64,000 bases of DNA from Danio rerio. Lineage: Eukaryota; Chordata; Actinopteri; Cypriniformes; Danionidae. The stretch spans positions 16,520,501 to 16,584,500 of the forward strand of contig NC_133179.1 of the NCBI RefSeq assembly GCF_049306965.1, read 5' to 3'. Of the stretch, positions 1-50,514 are shown one piece after another; the stretch's first letter is position 1; every line of letters begins with the position of its first letter. The notes below the pieces were generated by a model. That model searched no databases and had not been told where the DNA came from. It was given only the letters and a program-made list of their open reading frames with translations. The position numbers and the translations under genes were made by a program.

Positions 1-7
1 CTATTAG

Positions 8-38284
<38,277 letters not shown>

Positions 38285-38667
38285 AGAAGGAAAATACATG
38301 CTATTTTAACAGCTAAACTGATGTTAACTTTACTGAAAATGCTATTTTTGTACATTTCCCATATGTATATTAGTCCATTATAGCTGTATGCGACAAAAAC
38401 AATGTTCATAACTTCCTTATTCATCATGTATTGCACTTTTGTTGTAATACAAGGACATCAACAAATTCATAACACATGATCTTTACTTTAAGCCATACAG
38501 TTTTGTTGGTATGATTAAATGTGTAAATGTTGATTTACAGTTTAAAAAATGATTAATTTAGTTGTTAAATGCACTATTATTATAAGTGTCCTGTTTACCA
38601 TTTTGCACTAATGGTTCGGTTTGTAATATGTTCCTAATCTGACTGTTTTTAATATAATATGTGAGAT

Positions 38668-38673
38668 AATAAA
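38668..38673 (+). terminator. Polyadenylation signal of the collagen VII-like gene
   Basis: Canonical AATAAA about 385 bp after the stop codon, in AT-rich 3' UTR without other ORFs. The first suitable signal downstream of the stop. Confidence 0.65.
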
Positions 38674-39100
38674 AGAATGAACGGAATACATTTTTTGAAT
38701 GAGCTATATAGCTTTCCCTGTGAGTGAATGTGTGTGTGCGTGAGAATGTTTGCTCATCGTGACCTCTGATTTTGGACAGTGTTCACCGAGCTTGGCCCTG
38801 TGTTGTGTATAAGTGCTGCCATGTTGGCTTTTCTTCAGCAATGTTAGTCGAGTCGTGTCTGGACGGCATCTCCTGTGGGCAGGCAGAAAGGCCCTGTGTG
38901 CATCTGAGTGGATGAGCTGTATTTGTGGGTGGCTTACATTTACACATTTGTGTATATGTGAGTTGGACAGGATAAGATTTACTTCACTATTTTTATCTGA
39001 GTGTGATCAATATAATTTGCATTTATAGTATTACTATTTTGAGTCATTAATTAAAATATGGCTAATTAAATATGTCTTTATTATTAAATTTAATAATAAT

Positions 39101-40050
39101 TCAACCGCAAAATCTTTTCTCCATTTGGCTATTTTTAAGACTGACCGACCACTGACCGACCAAACAACCGCAAAACTTTGTCTCCATTTGGCTATTTTTA
39201 AGACTAACTGGCCGCTGACTGACCGAGCCACTGCAAAACTTTGTTTCCATTTGGCTATTTTTAAGACTGACCGACTGCTGACCGACCGAGCAACTGCAAA
39301 ACTTTGTCTTCATTTGGCTATTTTTAAGACTGACCGATCGCAGACCAACTGACCAACCGCAAAACTATTGTCTCCATTTGGCTATTTTTAAGACTGACCA
39401 ACCACTGACCGACCGAACAACCACAAAACTTTGTCTCCATTTGGCTATTTTTAAGATTGACTGGCCGCTGACTGACCGAGCCACTGCAAAACTTTGTTTC
39501 CATTAGGCTATTTTTAAGACTGACTGACCGCTGACTGACCGAGCAACAGCAAAACTTTGTCTCCATTTGCCTATTTTTAAGACTGACCAACCACTGACCG
39601 ACCGAGCAACAGCAAAACTTTGTCTTCATTTGGCTATTTTTAGGACTGACCAACCTACCGACTGGCCGCAGACCAACTGACCTACTGCAAAATCTTGTCT
39701 CCATTTGGCTATTTTTAAGACCCGCCGATCGCAGACCGACCAACTAACCGCAAAACTATTGTCTCCATTTGGCTATTCATAAGACAAACCAACCGCAGAA
39801 CGACCAACCAATCGTAAAACTTTGTCTCCATTCTCTATTTTTAAGACCGACCAACCGTAAAACTTTGTCTCTACTTGGCTATTTTTAAGACTGACCGACC
39901 GACCGACCAATCACAAGACTTTGTCTCCATTTGGCTATTTTTAAGACTGACGGCCCAATCGTCTGACCGTGGGCTATCCGCAAAACTTTGTCTCCATTTG
40001 GCTAATTTTAAGTAAGACAGACCTACCGACCGTCCGCTGACCGACCACAA
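39101..40050. repeat. Minisatellite, about 15 copies of a 63-bp unit
   Basis: The core GCAAAACTTTGTCTCCATTT and GGCTATTTTTAAGACTGACC recurs about every 63 bp with GACC-rich, variable linkers. Because the period is divisible by 3, both strands stay open for over 100 codons (for example 39324-39743 minus), but these are repeat artefacts. It runs into a GACTAACTAACT simple repeat. It starts about 430 bp after the collagen poly(A) signal. Confidence 0.85.
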
Positions 40051-41735
40051 AACTAACTAACTAATTAACTGACTAACTAACTAACTAACTGTCTGTTTGT
40101 CTGTGTGTCTTTCTATCTATCTACAATTTTCACTTAATTTATAAAGCAGATTAAGAGCTACATTACCTTAAAGTAATAACATTGTATTTTCACACCGTAA
40201 ACTGCCAGCACACGACCCAAAATCAGACCCAGTGTTAAAGTTAAAAGTAGAGTAAACATACCTAAAATCAACCAAATGGAGACAAAGAGTTGCCATCTTG
40301 GGAACAAAAACCTGTAAAGCTTTTATTAAGTTTTAGAATTTTAATATGTTTTAAATTATTAAATTGTGCATTATTGCAAAATAATTGAATTTCGTTCACA
40401 AATTCCCAAAACTTTGCTCTTTTCCAGTCACATGTTTTGTGTTTCTTTGTTTTTTTGTAACAAATTTTCACAAATTTAACTGCATTTCCTGTTAATTTAA
40501 GTTCATGGACATTTTATGTTTGCAAACAACCATAACAAAATACAAAATCAAACCAAAAGTGCTTCAGGGATAATTAATGTGTCTGTGCTCTTTGGGTAAG
40601 GAATTCATAAAGATAAACAACGAAATCATAAGTCCAAAGCACTCGAAAAGTAAGTACATTTTTTAAAGCCATTATTAACATGGCTATTCTATAAAACAGC
40701 TTAATATACAGTAAATATTTATATCTTCACACAAGCAATTTCCACATTTTCTATCATTCCTACAAAGTTATGATTTTTTTAAAACTGAAAATGCATTCAT
40801 TTCAGTCTAAATTGACCGAACAACACCAGAGTGTTAAAAATAAATGCACATTGTTGTTAATGGCGACATCTTCCCCCATCTCTTTCATTCTCATTTTTTA
40901 CCCCTCAATATCTTTCATCCCTTTATCCAGCTTCACCCTCCTCCGACATTCACTGTGTTCTGTCTTATATAAACCCCCAACCTAGCTGCTCCCTGCTGCA
41001 TCCCGAGGTTTCTCGCCCTTTACATATGTCCCGTCTGCAGGAGGTGCGTGTTTCAGGCTGCGGTCCAATTGAGAGCACATTGAGAAGACTGTGGTACAAG
41101 TCAGAACACAGGACGCCCTTTACACTGTGTCTAAGGGGATCCCTGAGTGAACTGCATTGTGTACACTACCGAGCACAGATGCCCTTTACACCTGCTTTAA
41201 AATGTAGCCTGTCGTTTTTAAGCTTTAATGAGCTTCCTTTAACGTCATGTGGAATAATGCACAAGTCCAAAGCGCAATGTTTACAATGTTTTAAGGGTGA
41301 CCGTTAATGAAGTCGCTAAACTTCAGGGCCCTTGATAGCAAAACAATCAATCATTTAAAAGAGGTGCGGAGACAACTCATTAAACTTATGAGCGTGAACT
41401 GCACGGCAATTAACTCGCAGGGATGTCTAAAAAGAGACACAAACATTCGAAGTGGTCACTGACCCTGAAAACTGAGGAAACAACATGCAGACTTCCAGAT
41501 TTGTCAATGGTTTATTGCTCATGCAGTGGAAGTAAGTAAGACACGGCGCTGTCCGTGGTGCTGAATGTTTTTAGATGTGCTGGTAGATTCTCATTATGTT
41601 GACTGATTTAAAAGCCTTCGTTTATTACCTTTTCAGTCATAAGCTCTCTGGGGTATTTTTGTTTGCTAGTCAGGTCAATGAGTGGTCAGTTGTTTTATAT
41701 AATAACTAACAAATTAGATATTTTATTATTTTGCA

Positions 41736-42092
41736 AAAGGGATGACATGGTGACTAAGTGGTTTGCACTGTTGCCTCACAACAAGAAGGTCCCGGCTTGC
41801 CAAGTTGGCATTTATGTGTGGAGATTGGATGTTCTGGATGTTCGTGTGGGTTTCCTATTGGTGCATGGGTTTCCCCCACAGTCCAAAGACATGCACTATA
41901 GGTGAATTGGATAAACTAAATTGTCCGTAGTGTATGTGTGTGAATAAGTGTGTATGGATGTTTCCCAGTACTGGGTTGCAGCTGGAAGGGCATCCGCTGT
42001 GTAAAACATATGCTGGATAAGTTGTAGGTTTATTCCGTTGTGGCGATCCGTGATAAATAAAGTGACCAAGCTGAAGGAAAATGAATGAATGA
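41736..42092 (+). mobile_element. DANA/HE1-type SINE, plus orientation
   Basis: Full-length but diverged copy. The tRNA-like head is at 41740-41800 and the (ATGA)n tail ends at 42092. Flanked by an 11-bp direct repeat ATTATTTTGCA (41725-41735 and 42093-42103). Intergenic between the collagen gene and ucn3l. Confidence 0.82.
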
Positions 42093-42582
42093 ATTATTTT
42101 GCACATGGCAAAATGTCCAGTAAATAATATCTAATAAATTGAAAACATGCTAAGTTATATATTTCTCATAAGATTGGATTGGTTAACCCCCAAGTAATTT
42201 ACATAAATATTTAATGTGTGTTTGTTTATCTATGTACAAATGTATGTAAGTTAGCTATTTATAACATCTTTATAATGTACAGTGAGCGGTATATAAGACA
42301 AAATCTTTTTTTTTTCACATTCTTCAATCGTCATAATATATTTTGGTTAGAATTGATCCATAATCCTTAAGCAATGTCTGAAAACTGCATAGTTTCAACT
42401 AGGGGGACCAAACTGTGCTGTAAATCCATCATCCATAATATCCATCCAAAATAAACATCTTTTTTTTTTTATATTGAACTTTTTAACAATTATTTTTAGG
42501 CAAAATTACTATTTGAAAATGCACACATCTTGTGATTGGGGCATTTTGGACCCAGGTATGTATGGAAGACTTTTAGTTCTCT

Positions 42583-42855
42583 TAAATAAAGGTACAAAAG
42601 CTGTCACTGGGGCAGTACCTTTTCTAAAGGTAAAATTTTATTCCTTTCAGGTCCACTTTTGTACCATAAAGATACATAGGTATACCTTAAGTACAACTGT
42701 GTACTTCAGAGTACCATAAAAGTACACAAGTAAACCCTACAGGTACAAAAATGTTCCTTTAAGGTACCAATGTGCACCTGTATGGTACAAAATATTCCAT
42801 TTTGAAAAGGTACAGACCCAGTGATGACTTTTGTACCTTTATTTCTGAGAGTGTA
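42583..42855. repeat. Palindromic repeat rich in GGTAC motifs
   Basis: AAATAAAGGTACAAAAGCTG on the left and TTTTGTACCTTTATTT on the right are inverted, and GGTACA/TGTACC recur throughout. A known type of interspersed fish MITE; no gene. Confidence 0.5.
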
Positions 42856-43869
42856 AATGTTAGTATAAAAGTTTTGCAAAGCATTTTCCCCACATCTAGC
42901 ACAATTATATGTAAAAGTCTATTGAGAATACTTTGCGGCATGAAAAAAGTTGGACTTTTTTAATTAGAGAGTGAACATTTAAACAATATTTATTTATATT
43001 TTAGCTTAAAACTTCTGCTTTGTTATCAGCGTTTTTGTTACCAATGTTTTGTTATCAGCAAATCAACTTTTGATTAATCATAAGTTATAGATTAGTTATA
43101 AATTTTTACATTTTGGGATTCATTCCAGTGCTAAAAACTGGTCAGATTATAACATGCTCTTACACAGGAATGCCAAAACCTTTTCTTATCATGAGCCAAA
43201 AACCAAACATAATTGAAGGCTGTAGGCTGAAGGTAAATATTGCAAACTGTATTACAAAATTGCCTAATTACTAATTTAATAATAACAATATTTAAAAATA
43301 AATAGAAAGGATTACTTTAATCATATTATGTTAACTATTGCGTTATCATTTTGTATATTTTAAAATTAACTACAATGAAAAGAAACAATTCTATTTATAA
43401 CACAATGGAGTTCAAATTAGTCTGTGCCATTCATTTAATTTAATTGAAACATTTAATTCAAGCTTGCTTTTTTGTATCTCAACGATAAAAAAAGTTAGAA
43501 AATATAAGCTCTAATAAAAGCAACCAACCCCTCCATTTTTACCCTCTTCTCAGATGGAATGGTGGGGCAAATCAAAGGTTGTCATGGGCCAACTTTGGCA
43601 TCTCTGCTCTTGCATATCATAAATACATGCAAATGTAGTCATTATTCTAAAACTTTCAAATATATATATATAAAGAAGTTATCCAGTAATACCATGGTAA
43701 AAACAACCTTAAAACTTTCAAATCTGTTCGCATTCACTCATTAATGAAATGCTGATCAGTATTAAAATAATATAAGGTAGGAATGTTTTATGAATGCACA
43801 TGCACTGAATGAGAGTCATACATTAAGGCTATATACGCAAATCAGCTTTGTATATTTTATAAGGTGACT

Positions 43870-44199
43870 GTACACGCGCGTTAGGTGCTCGAGCGCATTA
43901 ATCACCGCCTCATTTTACTGGGAGGATCCCAATAAATGACGTTATTGCTGGCGTACGACTGCGGCGTAATTGTGCTTATACTAAATGAATGCACGTCCAA
44001 TGAGCAAACAGTCCAAGCGGATATTATGAGCAGCCAGGGAGATATCAAACCCACTAAATCACTCTTATGATCCAATGCGATATTGAGTTGATAGTGACTC
44101 GCTTGCCTTTTCAATAACACTTCGGACTCGAGATCCAAAAGTTCTGGCTGAGCGAGAAGCGCTTCACCTCAGAAGACTTTCCTCATTCAAAGAGTGCAG
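43870..44199 (+). promoter_or_regulatory. Probable ucn3l promoter and non-coding first exon
   Basis: A GC/CpG-richer island in AT-rich DNA upstream of ucn3l. A plausible first exon ends at 44199, where GCAG is followed by a good donor (GTAAGG) that would splice to the acceptor at 44868-44869. Upstream are a CRE-like TGACGTTA at 43937-43944 and a CCAAT motif near 43999. A CRE is established as a key element of the related CRH promoter; use here is inferred. No convincing TATA box was seen at the expected distance, and the start site is not fixed. Confidence 0.5.
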
Positions 44200-44451
44200 G
44201 TAAGGCACTTTTGCACATTTGAGGGAATCATTCTTTCATCAATAAGACAGTAGCATACTAGATTGCCGTAATTTATACACAGGTTGTTCCAGATATGCAT
44301 GACTTATGGGGGCTTACAGTGCACATTTTTCTTTATGCAATTACAAAGATGCAGTCAGAAACAGGACACTTTGTTTTATCCAGATGGGAAAAAAGTTATG
44401 TTTGGAAGGACACAAGGATGCAGTAATAACATTGTAATTATCAACTTATTT

Positions 44452-44740
44452 AAGGGGATAGTTCACTCTAAAAATTCTCAAATCATTTAGCTACTCGCTT
44501 GTTTCAAACTTTTATGAGTTACATTCTTCTTTATTCACAAAATAAATGATTTGGAAACATGTTGGAAACGTGTAACCATTGCTTATAGTGTGTTTTCCTT
44601 TGTGGAAGTCAATGGTTACAAGTTTTTAGCTTTCAACAAAATATATTTTGTTCAACAGAAGAAAAAAGAACCTCGTAAAGGTTTGGAACCAGTCGAGGGC
44701 ACGTAAAATTATTGTAAATTAAATTTTTAGAGTATAAATA
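44452..44740. repeat. MITE of the 'GGGATAGTTCAC' family between ucn3l exons
   Basis: GGGGATAGTTCACTCTAAAA at the left, then AAGTCAATGGTTACAAG and TTCAACAGAAGAA as in a very common teleost palindromic MITE. Diverged relatives are at 46107-46330 and around 28741-29600. Confidence 0.6.
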
Positions 44741-44878
44741 TCCCGTTAATGTCACCTTTTACCACAGTATATTCAGAAGCTTTTCAAATTTGCCACTCAA
44801 ATGTTAACCTCCTCACAAAATATGAAAGTGCTTGCCTTGTAAACAATCTCTCTCGCCTCCGTTCAACAGGGCAGAACA

Positions 44879-45322
44879 ATGTGGCTAGCGCGGACCCTCC
44901 TCGCTCTGGCACTCCTTTGCGCACCAGTTTCCAGCCTCTGCTTACCAACATACGACCCCGAGCCCAACTTTCTCTGCAACAACGAGGTGTTTTCCGAGGC
45001 GAATGATAAGAGGCAGCCGACGAACTCCCTGCTGGACAGTGTAAACCTCCTCTTCAAGTCAGCTCACGCGCTTTCCTCCGAGGAGCCGCGCGAGAGGAGG
45101 ACAACTCCCGCGTCCAAATACAGATACTTGAGCCAGACGCAGCTTAGAAGTAAACTGTACCGCAACAGTGCGAAGAGCGACCGACGCAGCCAGGTCACTC
45201 TATCCCTCGACGTGCCCACCAACATTATGAACATCCTCTTCAACATTGCCAAAGCCAAGAACCTGCGCGCGAAGGCGGACGACAACGCGCGTCTACTTGC
45301 GCAGATTGGAAAGAGAAAATGA
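44879..45322 (+). CDS. ucn3l: Urocortin 3 precursor (CRH-family neuropeptide)
   Basis: A 147-residue secreted prohormone with the coding region in one exon, as is typical of the CRH family. Residues 1-20 form a signal peptide (MWLARTLLALALLCAPVSS). A linker follows with dibasic or multibasic sites (KR about 44-45, RERR 71-74, RR 102-103). The mature peptide is about residues 106-143 and contains SLDVPTNIMNILFNI and KAKNLRA, almost identical to mammalian urocortin 3. It ends AQI-GKRK, so Gly 144 would supply a C-terminal Ile-amide after cleavage at KRK. Urocortin 3 is a selective ligand of the CRF2 receptor, made in brain and in pancreatic beta cells. The ATG at 44879 lies 9 bp after an AG acceptor (44868-44869), so translation starts just inside exon 2. 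The CDS is CpG- and GC-rich compared with its surroundings. Confidence 0.96.
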   Translation: MWLARTLLALALLCAPVSSLCLPTYDPEPNFLCNNEVFSEANDKRQPTNSLLDSVNLLFKSAHALSSEEPRERRTTPASKYRYLSQTQLRSKLYRNSAKSDRRSQVTLSLDVPTNIMNILFNIAKAKNLRAKADDNARLLAQIGKRK

Positions 45323-45386
45323 ACTCTGTGTTCGTGTCACCAATTTGACTTGAGCATTTTTGTATCCACTTGAGGCATGTTATCTC

Positions 45387-45392
45387 AATAAA
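45387..45392 (+). terminator. Polyadenylation signal of ucn3l
   Basis: AATAAA about 65 bp after the ucn3l stop, followed by a GT-rich stretch (AAGTTTGTTTTTTT). A very short 3' UTR results. Confidence 0.75.
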
Positions 45393-46808
45393 GTTTGTTT
45401 TTTTCAGGTGCATATAGGCTAGCAGATTAGCAATACTGGACATGAATGGAACTTCAAAAGATTATACAGAGGTGATGTAAATGGGTTTTGATTTAGGAGG
45501 TAGGCTGCCCATTACAGCACATAATGGTTTGGTCTTGATACTTACGTTTGTTTGATTGTTTGTGTTGTTTAACCGGAAAAATTGACTTATGACATCATGA
45601 CTGGATTTTGAAAACACAATTATTGTTTTGAAACTCGATTTCAGTGCTAAATTTGTGAGATTGGAGTATCAATTTGTTTATTTATTTAATTATTTGACTG
45701 TTTATTTATTTATGTATTTATTTTAATATTTATTTATTATTATTTTTTTTGCTCTGTGAAAGAAAATACTACCGTTACTATCTCTATTCATCAGCACAAT
45801 TTACCTATCTCGGATCGGATGAATGTCAATTAATTTTGAAAAATGTCATATGAATAAAAATACACGGCTGAAGGGTTGGATGTAAGTTCAGAAAACTTTC
45901 TGTTGATGAAACCGACAGTTGAATATTTTTGTACTGAAAATAATTATTTTATCGTTTAATAAATAAATAAATGCAAACGAAACTAAAGAGTCTATTTGAA
46001 GAATATTATTTAAGGGGTTTTCTTTTTTGCTCATCTTTCAAAACATATTCACTTGTCTAGCTTAACCTTTTAAGACCAGAAGTCAAGAAGACAAACTTGC
46101 ACCTGCATGCAGTTTTAAAGAGATAGTTCACCCTAAAATTACTTACCATTGTCATTACACCCTTCACTTGTTTCAAACATTTATGAATTTTCTTTTTTTT
46201 TTTTTGAACACACAAAAAAATATACAATTTAATAGCTCCTATAATATTGAAACAAGTGAAGTGTGAGTAAATAGTGAGTACATTTTAATCTTTGAGTAAA
46301 CTGTTCCTTTAAGGCCTGTGGCTGTGTGAACATTTCAATAATTAAAATTTTAAAACATCCGGCCACAGTTTTTGCAACTTTAATAAAGCTTAAATAATAT
46401 ACAACGGAGACTATGCAGTGTTGATTATTCAATATCTGTACCTGAATAAATACATGAAAACTATAATTCACTTTTATTTTTACTGTGTTTTATTTTATCT
46501 ATGCTTGTAATTTATTTGTTATATATTATTCGAAATTCACTCCTCTACAGAATCCCCCCCCCCCCCCCCCAATCAATCCAAATAAACCTGTTAAATCATC
46601 ATGGTGAAATAATATTCATACGCAATATGTATCACAGAAATACAAAATATGGTAATGTCAGATTATTCCAATATCACACAGCCCTAATTTAAGTATATAG
46701 AAATTTGTTAAACAAATTTCCCGGACTTTTCCAAAACTTTGACCTTTTCTGTTTTCCCAAAACGTTTCCATGCGTGGAAAATGCCTTCTCAAAATAATAT
46801 AGTATTAT

Positions 46809-46811
<3 letters not shown>

Positions 46812-46860
<49 letters not shown>
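46812..46860. repeat. (TA)n microsatellite
   Basis: TA tract in the ucn3l-copg2 spacer. A second long AT tract follows at 47182-47278 and a 16-C run lies at 46555-46570. Confidence 0.9.
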
Positions 46861-46861
<1 letters not shown>

Positions 46862-46877
46862 TGTATATATTGTATGT

Positions 46878-46993
46878 ATATGATCACACTAATTGAGCCC
46901 TTCAGGCTTGTTTTAAACCTCCAGGTTAGTGTGTTGAAGCAGGGTTGGAACTGAAATATGTAGGGCTGCGCCCCTCCAAGAACTGAGTTTGAC
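46878..46993. mobile_element. Fragment of the palindromic hAT-like MITE
   Basis: Right part of the same family as 21458-21650 (GAGCCCTTCAGGCTTGTTTT ... GGGTTGGAACTGAA). It directly follows an (AT)n tract; the left arm is missing. Confidence 0.5.
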
Positions 46994-46996
46994 AGC

Positions 46997-47065
46997 GTTT
47001 CCTGCCACAGCGGAATGAACCGCCAATTTATTCAGCATATGCTTTAGCAGTAGATGCCCTTCCAG
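46997..47065 (-). mobile_element. DANA/HE1-type SINE fragment
   Basis: Small piece (CCACAGCGGAATGAACCGCC ... GATGCCCTTCCAGCC) abutting a fragment of a hAT-like element, upstream of copg2. Confidence 0.6.
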
Positions 47066-47181
47066 CCTTCCAATGTCTTAAAATAGACAGATACATTTAG
47101 CTTTGTGGTTTTTTTTTGTCACTGCACCACATCAACCACAACATTTTGGTAAATTACTTCAAATAAACTAGCAAGTTTAAG

Positions 47182-47282
<101 letters not shown>

Positions 47283-47389
47283 TGTGTTTTAATTGTGTGT
47301 TCTATTTCTAAAGTACAAAAAGAAACAACATTTTTATAGCAATCGAGACTTTTACGCAGACTTTTAATTTGAAGCGTGGAGCGCCATCT

Positions 47390-47494
47390 TCACCTCCGCC
47401 AGCTCACAACGTACGTCACACTAGTTGACGTGGAGGAAAAGAGCGTGAATGACTGTCTGATCATTTCGCTTACTGCTCTCAAACATTCCGCAAA
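47390..47494 (+). promoter_or_regulatory. copg2 promoter and 5' UTR with ATF/XBP1-type sites
   Basis: GC-richer segment just before the copg2 ATG in otherwise AT-rich DNA, with no TATA box, typical of a housekeeping promoter. It has a GCGCCATCTT motif (47390 area, YY1-like), a CRE-like TACGTCAC (47412-47419) and TGACGTGG (47426-47433). The last matches the core of the unfolded-protein-response element bound by XBP1 or ATF6. Induction of secretory-pathway genes through this element is established; its activity here is inferred. Confidence 0.5.
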
Positions 47495-48250
47495 ATGATC
47501 AAGAAATTCGACAAGAAGGACGAGGAGTCTGGTAAGATCTTTATTAAATACATCCTGCCACATTATACAGGAAGCTTACTATGAATAACTGCGTATTGCA
47601 GTGGCCGAAAGGGAAATCGGCTGCTTTGCTAAGGAAGAGCTTCTGCAGGCCACATCACAACATCTGTAACGTTAACTAAACTATAACACTGAAGATTTAT
47701 GTGCATGCTTCAGATATATATTCAAATCTGAATTTGATGGCTGATTAGCCAGTGGTTGCTCTGTGCCTTTGCAATGTCATGTAATTTGACTATTTCATTT
47801 ACACGAAAGAAGCTAATGGATTAGCAATTGCTGTTTTCGTTTGTATTCATCATTTTATTTTTGTGTCAGTGGAAAAGGTTGTACACATGTTTAGTGGTTA
47901 TTCATCACGAGCTCTCCATTTTTTTTATCTTATAGAGAAATTACTAATAAAATTGGATAAATGGATGAAAACATGCCATGTATAGAAGCTATTCTGTCCT
48001 GTCACAACAAACTTTAACTGTTTGATCAAGGCACTTGATCAGATTAGTAATATTCATAGCTCAGATTCAAGTCTGCTAGTATTTTACCTTACATTTAGGG
48101 TTAAAATTTTAGATAAGTGACTAATGTTGATGTTTATTCCTGAACACAATAGATTATATATTATATTCCATGCTTTTATTTACTGTTTTTCCACAAAGAA
48201 ATTACGTCTTATCTTATGATTTATGATTGATTTATTATGTAATCCAAGTT

Positions 48251-48316
<66 letters not shown>

Positions 48317-50419
48317 TAAATAATATTTATAGTAGCTGAATGAATGCACTAACCTTTAGCTGATTAACATCTGTATTGTGATGTGTTTAGGAAGTGGCTC
48401 AAACCCCTTTCAGCATTTGGAGAAGAGCGCTGTACTACAGGAGGTGAGTTTAATACCGCTGGATATTAAAATGACATGAATGTCTCTTTAGTGTTGTATT
48501 TTAAAACGCTTTATATGGTTGTTTCAAAGGCTCGGATCTTTAATGAGACGCCTATAAATCCAAGAAGATGTCTGCATATCCTGACCAAGATCATTTACCT
48601 GCTCAACCAGGTATCTGGGCACATATTTTGAATTGATTATTACAATTTCTATATCCTTCTATGTGGACTGATGCATTACTAAGCTGTTTTATTTTTCAGG
48701 GTGAGCATTTTGGAACCACAGAAGCCACTGAAGCTTTCTTTGCCATGACAAGGCTGTTCCAGTCTAATGATGTAAGAAATTGACGTTCATTTAGTTTTTT
48801 TTTTTTTTTTTTTTTTTTGTTAAGTGATGTTAAATCGAACCTTTTATTTATTTATTTTTATTATTATTAATTATTAAAAAATAAATAAATGGATATCATT
48901 TAATGTAATTATTTTTAACATTGAATTATATACACTAATTTTAACCCTGAACTAATGCAATGAATGTATTAAGCTACATTAATATTTAACTATATTAAAT
49001 GTAGTTCAAAAATCACTCGCATTATTGAGGCTGTTGGTTTTCGAATTGGTCATTAATCAAACATGCTAGCACAGTTTGATCAATAAAAATTGTGTATGTG
49101 TGTGTATTTATGTACACCGACCAGGGTTGTTTTCATAAACTAAAGCTATGAAGAACATTGAAATTGAATATAATCTAAATAAAATATTACAAAATAAAAG
49201 CATAAAACTGACAAAAATAACAATCGTTATCAAAGAAGTTAACCTAAAATAACTTTGTCTAAGGACTGTAATTACTATGTTTTTATCTGGGGAAAAACAA
49301 AACTACAATTAAAATTAAATTAATAAAAAATGAGTAGTTTTTAAATATTTATATAAATAATTTTATTAATTAAATAATTCAATTATTTGTTGTTCAGTTT
49401 ATTGCAGATATTTAAATGCAAATAATGTTCGTTTCCAGCCACAATATTAAATAGTTTTTTATTATTTCATTTTCATTTTTTAGTTTTGTTACTTAAGTCA
49501 TCATTTCTTGTTAATTTCCAAGTCATAATTTCTTGCATTGCATTCTTAGCAAACCCTGAGAAGAATGTGCTACCTGACCATAAAGGAGATGGCCAACATC
49601 TCAGAGGATGTGATCATTGTTACAAGCAGGTGAGAAGCTCCGGTTGCCATGGCAGCATTTTTAATATTATTTGCAATATACTTTTTATAATGCATGTAGC
49701 TTAAAAATACATTATTAAATGAAGAACGGAAATCATTGGACACGCCACATATATTACCTTTAAGAAAAGCGCTGATGAATGTTTTGTTTGCGTCTCAGCT
49801 TGACAAAGGACATGACTGGCAAAGAGGACGTTTATAGAGGACCAGCAATCAGAGCTCTCTGCAGGATCACTGATGTGAGTCTCAGCTGCTTGAAAACTCA
49901 TTTAATTGGCTCTCAGGGAGACATAAAGTACATTAAAACTAAAGGAACTCATATAAATGATCTTTTCTGTTTATGGATTAACTGTTCTTCTTCCAACCGT
50001 TCCGTCAGACCACAATGTTGCAGGCTATTGAACGATACATGAAACAGGCCATTGTGGACAAAGTGCCCAGCGTCTCCAGCTCTGCTTTGGTTTCATCACT
50101 AGTAAGATCACAATCTAATGTATTATCAACATCCTTATTACGTTGTCAGAAAAGTAAACCAAAGGAGCTAGCAAACATATTAATGAGATGAAATAAAAAG
50201 TATGACTATGATATTGACAACCATCCTCTTTTTTTTTTTTTTTTTTTGTATGTGTTTTGGTTTGGTTTATTTACGCAATTTATAAGACAATATTTGTTTT
50301 GTATCGTTCAGCTTTTATGTTAATGCTCTGTATTTGATATCATCTGCATATTTTGCAATTAAGAAAACCAATAAAAAGTTTAAATCATAAAAAAACACAA
50401 ATGATTGGTTAGTTCTGAA

Positions 50420-50514
<95 letters not shown>

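Larger units (their letters stand above)
40050..43870. other. Intergenic region between the collagen gene and ucn3l
   Basis: Contains the SINE 41736-42092 and the repeat 42583-42855. A GC-richer, apparently unique block lies at about 40880-41520, with a TATA-like TATATAAA at 40966-40973 and a 93-codon ORF at 41026-41307. Otherwise AT-rich with nothing recognisable. Confidence 0.5.

Noticed and set aside
39101-39743. Minus-strand ORFs of 70 and 139 codons with repeated SLKNSQMETKFC
   Set aside because: Artefact of a minisatellite whose period is divisible by three; plus strand equally open, no start or splice context.
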